A stretch of 64,000 bases of DNA from Psychromonas sp. L1A2. Lineage in GTDB: Bacteria; Pseudomonadota; Gammaproteobacteria; Enterobacterales; Psychromonadaceae. The stretch spans positions 124,001-188,000 of the forward strand of contig NZ_WUAG01000002.1 in the NCBI RefSeq assembly GCF_009828855.1. The letters run 5' to 3'. How positions within the stretch are numbered: position 1 is the first letter of the stretch; the number at the start of each line of letters is the position of its first letter. This document shows positions 58,985 through 64,000 of the stretch, in pieces. The notes under the pieces were generated by a model. It ran no database searches and was not told the origin of the DNA. It saw only the letters and a program-made list of their open reading frames with translations. The position numbers and the translations under genes are program-made.

Positions 58985-60619
58985 ATGAATACTCTACACC
59001 CAATTGGCGTATTAAAAACCATTGAAGCACCCTGCAGTTACATCCAAGATTCACTAGGATTATTTCAACAAATCAGTGCAGATAGCGACCATCATTTACT
59101 GTTCGACTCAGCAGAGATTGAAAGTAAAGAACACTTAAAAAGTTTGCTACTGGTTGATGCCTGTTTGAAACTGACTTGCCACGGTTTAGTGGTCACACTA
59201 GAAGCATTAACCGATAACGGTAAAGATCTTCTCACCTTCATTGCACCAAAATTTTCAACACAGCTCATTACTGGTCAAACACCAAGCCAATTACAACTCA
59301 CTTTCCCACAATCTGATACTAGTGGCGACGAGGACCAGCGTTTAAAATCAGCTTCTCCGATGGATGCCATACGTTGTTTAGTTGACCGTATCAAAAAACG
59401 CTCTGCACATTCAGAAGCTTTATTTTTAGGCGGTGTATTTGCCTATGACTTTATTGCTACTTTTGAACAATTAATAGAAGTGCCTGATGGTGAAAACACC
59501 ACACCCGACTATGTTTTTTATGTAGCAGAAACATTAATGATTCACGATCATCAAACTCAACAAGGTGAAATATTAGGCAGCATTTTTGGTGGGTTATATT
59601 CAGATGAAAGCGAACTTAGAATTACCCAGCGCATTACTGAATTACAAGGCCTATGTGATAACTTCATCGCTCCAATTAATCAGCAAATAACCATTGATGC
59701 TAAGGTCTCAGTTGATGTATCAGATGCTGAATATTGTGCCATTGTAGAACAACTTAAAACCAATATTGTTAAAGGTGACATTTTCCAAGTGGTACCTTCT
59801 CGTAGCTTCTCTTTACCTTGTCCAGACCCAATTTCAGCTTACCAAAAACTAAAAGAAACCAACCCAAGTCCTTATATGTTTTATTTAAAGGACAGTGATT
59901 TCATCTTATTTGGAGCCTCACCAGAGAGCGCAATTAAATTTACACAAGAAACACAAGATGTTGAAATTTACCCTATCGCAGGCACGCGTCGCCGTGGTTT
60001 TAATAAAGATGGCACTATTAATAAAGATTTAGATGGTCGCTTAGAATTAGAGTTACGTTTAGATAAAAAAGAAACTTCTGAACATCTTATGTTAGTTGAT
60101 TTAGCACGTAATGATGTTGCACGTATTAGTGAACCTGGTACACGCCACGTTGCTGAACTATTACAAGTTGACCGTTACAGTCATGTTATGCACTTGGTGT
60201 CACGTGTTGTAGGTAAATTACGCAGTGACTTAGATGCGCTACACGCTTACCAAGCTTGTATGAACATGGGTACATTAGTAGGCGCACCAAAAATAAGTGC
60301 TTCAAATCTCGTCCGAAAAGTAGAGAAAAAGCGTCGAGGTAGTTATGGCGGCGCCGTTGGTTACATTAACGGCAATGGTGATATGGATAGCTGTATCGTT
60401 ATTCGCTCTGCTTTTGTAAAAGATGGTATTGCACAAGCACAAGCAGGTGCAGGTGTTGTTTATGATTCAGTCCCTCAGCTTGAGGCAGATGAAACACGAA
60501 GCAAAGCCGCTGCTGTATTAAATGCAGTCGCATTAGCTCACGGAACAACGTTAGCTAACGTAACGTCAACTAAAGTAACGTCAGCAGTTAACGACACTGC
60601 CGCTAAGCAAGGAGAATAA
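58985..60619 (+). CDS. trpE: Anthranilate synthase component I
   Basis: A 544-residue chorismate-using subunit. LFDSAEIESKEHLKS near residue 38-52 is the Trp feedback-inhibition site. FQVVPSRSF, ILFGASPE, PIAGTRRRG, MLVDLARND and GTLVGAPK form the chorismate site. TrpG supplies ammonia. AAGGA precedes the ATG. It is about 20 residues longer than E. coli TrpE because of a Thr/Val/Ala-rich tail (VTSTKVTSAVNDTAAKQ). It is first in the operon. Confidence 0.97.
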   Translation: MNTLHPIGVLKTIEAPCSYIQDSLGLFQQISADSDHHLLFDSAEIESKEHLKSLLLVDACLKLTCHGLVVTLEALTDNGKDLLTFIAPKFSTQLITGQTPSQLQLTFPQSDTSGDEDQRLKSASPMDAIRCLVDRIKKRSAHSEALFLGGVFAYDFIATFEQLIEVPDGENTTPDYVFYVAETLMIHDHQTQQGEILGSIFGGLYSDESELRITQRITELQGLCDNFIAPINQQITIDAKVSVDVSDAEYCAIVEQLKTNIVKGDIFQVVPSRSFSLPCPDPISAYQKLKETNPSPYMFYLKDSDFILFGASPESAIKFTQETQDVEIYPIAGTRRRGFNKDGTINKDLDGRLELELRLDKKETSEHLMLVDLARNDVARISEPGTRHVAELLQVDRYSHVMHLVSRVVGKLRSDLDALHAYQACMNMGTLVGAPKISASNLVRKVEKKRRGSYGGAVGYINGNGDMDSCIVIRSAFVKDGIAQAQAGAGVVYDSVPQLEADETRSKAAAVLNAVALAHGTTLANVTSTKVTSAVNDTAAKQGE

Positions 60620-60623
60620 GGTC

Positions 60624-61253
60624 ATGACAACTCAAACTAATAAAATCAACCAAACGCCTAAAGCGACCTTATTTTTTCTTGATAACTTTGACTCATTTAC
60701 TTACAACTTAGTGGATCAATTTAAAACCGCAGGTTATCCCGTTAAGATTTATCGTAATAATCAGAGCGCAGAACAAATTAAAGCACACATTGATGCTTGT
60801 GAAGGTGAAGTTGTTTTAGTGTTATCACCAGGTCCAGGAACACCAAGTGCTGCTGGTTGTATGATCGATTTAATCACCTTATGTAAAGGCCAAGTACCTA
60901 TTTTAGGAATATGTTTAGGCCATCAAGCATTAATAGAACAATATGGTGGAGTTGTTGGCCAAGCAGATGAAATACAACATGGCAAATCATCTTTAATTGA
61001 ACACTGTGCTGACAAAATGTTCACTGGATTATCACAACCACTTTCTGTGGCACGTTATCATTCTTTAGTGGGCACATCAGTTCCCGCTTCACTGGAAATC
61101 GTGGCACAATATAACGGTATGTGTATGTCGATTTACCACCAACAAGATAAGGTGATCGGTTTTCAATTTCATCCTGAATCCATTTTAACTTGTGAAGGTG
61201 CACAGCTTTTAGAAAACAGTCTCAACTTACTGACTGAAACGGAGAATAAATAA
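60624..61253 (+). CDS. trpG: Anthranilate synthase component II (glutaminase)
   Basis: A 209-residue class I glutamine amidotransferase. LDNFDSFTYNLVDQF, the nucleophile Cys in GICLGHQAL and His/Glu in FQFHPESIL complete the triad. It is a separate gene, unlike the trpGD fusion of E. coli. It starts 4 bases after trpE and its stop overlaps the trpD start. Confidence 0.96.
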   Translation: MTTQTNKINQTPKATLFFLDNFDSFTYNLVDQFKTAGYPVKIYRNNQSAEQIKAHIDACEGEVVLVLSPGPGTPSAAGCMIDLITLCKGQVPILGICLGHQALIEQYGGVVGQADEIQHGKSSLIEHCADKMFTGLSQPLSVARYHSLVGTSVPASLEIVAQYNGMCMSIYHQQDKVIGFQFHPESILTCEGAQLLENSLNLLTETENK

Positions 61254-62275
61254 TGAGCCAATATGATGTACAACCGACCTTAGAAAAGCTTTATCAAGGT
61301 GAAGGGCTCAGCGAGCAACAAAGTCAGGCCTTTTTTGAACAAGTTGTTTCAGGCGAAATCGATCCCATCGTATTAGGGTCAGTCTTAACGGCACTAAAAA
61401 TAAAAGGTGAAACACCGACTGAAATAACAGGGGCAGCCAAAGCACTCTTAGCGCAAGCTAAAAAGTTTCCGCGTCCTGATTATCCTTTTACAGATATCGT
61501 TGGCACAGGCGGAGATGGTCTAGGCACCATTAACATTTCAACAGCGAGCGCATTTGTCGCAGCAGCCTGTGGTGTTAAAGTCTGTAAACACGGCAGCCGT
61601 AGTGTTTCAAGCAAATCTGGCTCTTCTGATTTATTAGCGGCTTTTGGCATTAACTTAGATATGTCACCAGAAACAGCACGCCAATGTTTAGACGACTTAA
61701 ATGTCTGTTTCATTTTTGCACCCAATTACCACGCAGGAATGCGTTTTGCAGCGCCCGTTCGAGCAGCATTAAAAACACGTTCAATATTCAATGTGCTCGG
61801 TCCATTGGTTAATCCGGCGCGTCCTGATTTTGAATTGATGGGCGTTTATGCACCAGAATTATTACTACCCATTGCAAAAGTACACCAACAATTAGGCATG
61901 AAACGTGTCATGGTCGTGTATGGCAGTGGTTTAGATGAAGTGGCTTTACATGGTAGCACTCAGGTCGCTGAATTACATAACGATGAAATAACAGAGTACA
62001 CGTTAACACCGGAAGACTTCGGCGTTGATTACTACCCTGTTGAAAGTATTTTTGGTGGTACACCAGAAGAGAATAAAGTCATCATTGAACAAATTTTACA
62101 AGGTAAAGGTACGGCTGCTCAACAAGCGGCTGTAGCAATTAACGTATCTGCACTATTAGTACTAAATGGTAAAGCAGATAACTTTAAACAAGGTACAGCA
62201 ATGGCATTAGCAAGCATGCAATCAGGTCAACCTCTCTCACTATTAAAACAACTTGCGGAGCAAAGCAATGCTTAA
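61253..62275 (+). CDS. trpD: Anthranilate phosphoribosyltransferase
   Basis: A 340-residue enzyme joining anthranilate with PRPP. GTGGDGLGTINISTASAFV binds PRPP, KHGSRSVSSKSGSSDLL follows, and NVLGPLVNPARP is the C-terminal signature. The length is normal for unfused TrpD. It overlaps trpG by one base and trpCF by eight. Confidence 0.97.
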   Translation: MSQYDVQPTLEKLYQGEGLSEQQSQAFFEQVVSGEIDPIVLGSVLTALKIKGETPTEITGAAKALLAQAKKFPRPDYPFTDIVGTGGDGLGTINISTASAFVAAACGVKVCKHGSRSVSSKSGSSDLLAAFGINLDMSPETARQCLDDLNVCFIFAPNYHAGMRFAAPVRAALKTRSIFNVLGPLVNPARPDFELMGVYAPELLLPIAKVHQQLGMKRVMVVYGSGLDEVALHGSTQVAELHNDEITEYTLTPEDFGVDYYPVESIFGGTPEENKVIIEQILQGKGTAAQQAAVAINVSALLVLNGKADNFKQGTAMALASMQSGQPLSLLKQLAEQSNA

Positions 62276-63689
62276 CGATCAAAGTTTACAAGATACTATT
62301 TTAGGCAAAATTGTTGATGACAAGTTGCTATGGGTTGAAGAAAGAAAACAACAGCAACCTTTAATTAAATTTAAAGACGAACTAGTAGAAAGCGATCGCC
62401 ACTTTTACCAAGCACTAGATCAAGACAAAAGCGTCTTTATTCTTGAATGTAAAAAAGCCTCTCCGTCAAAAGGCCTAATACGTGAAGATTTCGATTTAGA
62501 CTTAATAGCAGGCGTTTATAAAAACTACGCATCGGCTATTTCAGTATTGACCGATACAAAGTACTTTCAAGGCGACTTTGAGTACATTAATAAAGTACGT
62601 GAGCAAGTTACTCAACCTGTTATCTGTAAAGATTTCATTGTTGACCCTTACCAAATTTACTTAGCACGTTATTACAAAGCAGATGCAATTTTACTGATGT
62701 TGTCAGTATTAGATGATGACGCTTACCAAGCTTATCGTGATACGGCACACAGCTTAAATATGGGCGTATTAACTGAAGTTAGTAATGAACATGAATTGGT
62801 TCGAGCAATAGCACTCAACGCTAAAGTAATTGGCATTAACAATAGAGACTTACGTGATCTTAGTATCGATTTAAACCGTACTAAAGAGCTAGCAGTAAAA
62901 ATCCCTGCAGACCGTATCGTCATTTCGGAATCAGGCATTTACAACCACCAGCAAGTGAAAGAACTAAGTCAATTTGCGAATGGATTTTTAGTCGGTAGCT
63001 CTATTATGTCTCAACCCAATATTGACCGAGCTTGTAGACAACTTATTTTAGGCGAAAACAAAGTGTGTGGCTTAACTCATGCACGTGATGCAGCAGACGT
63101 TCATAAAGCAGGTGCAGTCTATGGCGGCTTAATTTTTGTTGAAAAATCACCTCGTTTTGTTGCATTGGAACAAGCTCGTTTAGTCATGCTAGGCGCACCA
63201 CTAATGTACGTTGGCGTTTTTCAAAATGAAGAGATAGAGTTAATTGCCTATACCGCTAAAAGCCTAGGATTAAGCGCAGTGCAATTACATGGTGATGAAA
63301 CACCAAAATATATTAAAGAATTGTTAACAGTACTACCTAAAAACTGTGAAATTTGGAAAGCACACGGAATCAGTGATAGCTTGCCAGAATTTGAAAAATA
63401 TAATGTCAGTAAACATATATTAGATACGCGTGTTGGCACACAAAGTGGTGGAACAGGTAAAGTATTTGATTGGTCACTGCTTACTGCACAACAAGATAAA
63501 TTACTCGATATTGATAAAAGTAAAATCATATTAGCCGGTGGTTTAACACCTGAAAATGCACAACAAGCAGCGTTAATAGGCTGTGCAGGATTAGACTTTA
63601 ATTCAGGTGTGGAATCTGCCCCAGGTAAAAAAGACGCAGACAAATTAAATCGTAGTTTCTCAGCAATACGTCGTTACATGAAACGATAG
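62268..63689 (+). CDS. trpCF: Bifunctional indole-3-glycerol phosphate synthase / PRA isomerase
   Basis: A 473-residue fusion as in enteric bacteria. Residues 1-255 form the TrpC barrel (ILECKKASPSKGLI, VICKDFIVDPYQI, ISESGIY). From about 260, TrpF follows: VCGLTHARDAADVHKAGA, AVQLHGDE, HILDTRVGTQSGGTGKVFDW and AGLDFNSGVE. It catalyses two consecutive steps. The ATG at 62268, with GGAG seven bases upstream, is preferred to a TTG at 62253. Confidence 0.96.
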   Translation: MLNDQSLQDTILGKIVDDKLLWVEERKQQQPLIKFKDELVESDRHFYQALDQDKSVFILECKKASPSKGLIREDFDLDLIAGVYKNYASAISVLTDTKYFQGDFEYINKVREQVTQPVICKDFIVDPYQIYLARYYKADAILLMLSVLDDDAYQAYRDTAHSLNMGVLTEVSNEHELVRAIALNAKVIGINNRDLRDLSIDLNRTKELAVKIPADRIVISESGIYNHQQVKELSQFANGFLVGSSIMSQPNIDRACRQLILGENKVCGLTHARDAADVHKAGAVYGGLIFVEKSPRFVALEQARLVMLGAPLMYVGVFQNEEIELIAYTAKSLGLSAVQLHGDETPKYIKELLTVLPKNCEIWKAHGISDSLPEFEKYNVSKHILDTRVGTQSGGTGKVFDWSLLTAQQDKLLDIDKSKIILAGGLTPENAQQAALIGCAGLDFNSGVESAPGKKDADKLNRSFSAIRRYMKR

Positions 63690-63772
63690 GCATGAAGCGA
63701 TAGTCATGAAGACATAAGCATGGCTCATAGTAAGAAACATACAGTAATAAACGCATTATAAGGTAAAAAAAC

Positions 63773-64000
63773 ATGAAAACGTTAGACGCTTATTTTGGTG
63801 ACTTTGGTGGTATGTACGTACCACAAATATTGGTCCCAGCATTACAACAACTAGAAGCTGAATTTTTAAAAGCACAAACAGACGATGCTTTTAATGCTGA
63901 ATTACAAGAGTTATTAACTGAGTATGCTGGCCGCCCTACTCCATTAACGTTATGCCGTAATTTAACCAAAGGTAAAAAAACAAAACTCTACCTTAAACGT
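63773..64000 (+). CDS. trpB: Tryptophan synthase beta subunit, 5' part
   Basis: The first 76 codons are present, running off the window. [20 protein letters not shown] and [15 protein letters not shown] match TrpB, the PLP subunit that joins indole and serine. The PLP Lys lies beyond the edge. It starts 83 bases after trpCF behind an AAGG site; trpA is expected next. Confidence 0.96.
   Translation, partial: MKTLDAYFGDFGGMYVPQILVPALQQLEAEFLKAQTDDAFNAELQELLTEYAGRPTPLTLCRNLTKGKKTKLYLKR

Noticed and set aside
63690..63772. Possible internal promoter or small gene between trpCF and trpB
   Set aside because: Only a short imperfect repeat of GCATGAAGCGATAG-like sequence is seen, with no frame or clear promoter boxes.

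Overview
The window is an AT-rich chromosomal segment of a gammaproteobacterium. Gene content and order (rluB-yciO-rnm facing trpEGD(CF)B; yceD-rpmF-plsX-fabHDG-acpP-fabF-pabC-mltG-tmk-holB-tatD; minCDE with ycgL and ycgN; hda-DUF2066 facing purMN; pheST-ihfA) fit the Vibrio/Shewanella/Psychromonas side of the class. A marine, possibly cold-adapted Psychromonas-like organism is my best guess, made from synteny and base composition only. No tRNA or rRNA gene, CRISPR array, prophage, integrase or transposase gene was found.

Layout. 0-13.5 kb is a loosely packed accessory-looking region: an SGNH hydrolase, guanine deaminase, a DUF2237 protein, a degenerate GIY-YIG-like protein, a solitary cytochrome P450, a transglutaminase-like protein, an exonuclease fused to a Cho/UvrC-type GIY-YIG module, and a cyanide-insensitive-type cytochrome bd operon (cydA-cydB-DUF2474). 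13.5-20.3 kb carries an ABC exporter, an FAD oxidoreductase, gph, a DUF2987 protein, a membrane protein and a sirtuin (cobB). 20.7-24.4 kb is pheS-pheT-ihfA. 24.6-36.1 kb is a long reverse-strand block ending in fatty-acid synthesis and ribosomal protein L32; rpmF (56 residues) lies between plsX and yceD. 36.3-49.3 kb holds maf/yceF, a glutaredoxin, uvrB, a YajG-like lipoprotein, a periplasmic cyclophilin, minCDE, the ycgL-lytic transglycosylase-ycgN-arsC-DUF2069 series, hda and DUF2066. 49.5-53.6 kb holds purMN, an lrgAB-type pair and murQ. 55.1-58.6 kb holds galU, rluB, yciO and rnm. 58.7 kb to the end is the trp operon with a readable attenuator: a leader peptide with tandem Trp codons, competing hairpins and a terminator; trpB runs off the window.

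The most distinctive structure is non-coding. Two related families of short (about 161-162 bp) inverted-repeat elements, ends close to ATACCAA/TTGGTAT, are scattered between genes, some full length, some cut, and two reduced to the same 67 bp form. Between murQ and galU, three copies lie inside a 320-bp compound tandem repeat, and an unfilled copy of the host repeat shows the insertion junction. They look like MITEs moved by a transposase encoded elsewhere.

Most of the window is ordinary housekeeping sequence. The points most worth a second look are the MITE families and their amplified array, a second Trp-codon-containing mini-ORF between the trp attenuator and trpE, a dyad of DnaA-box-like sites upstream of uvrB, the lone P450 and an unexplained repeat of about 110 bp found downstream of two reverse-strand genes. 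I did not find a clearly new multi-gene system.
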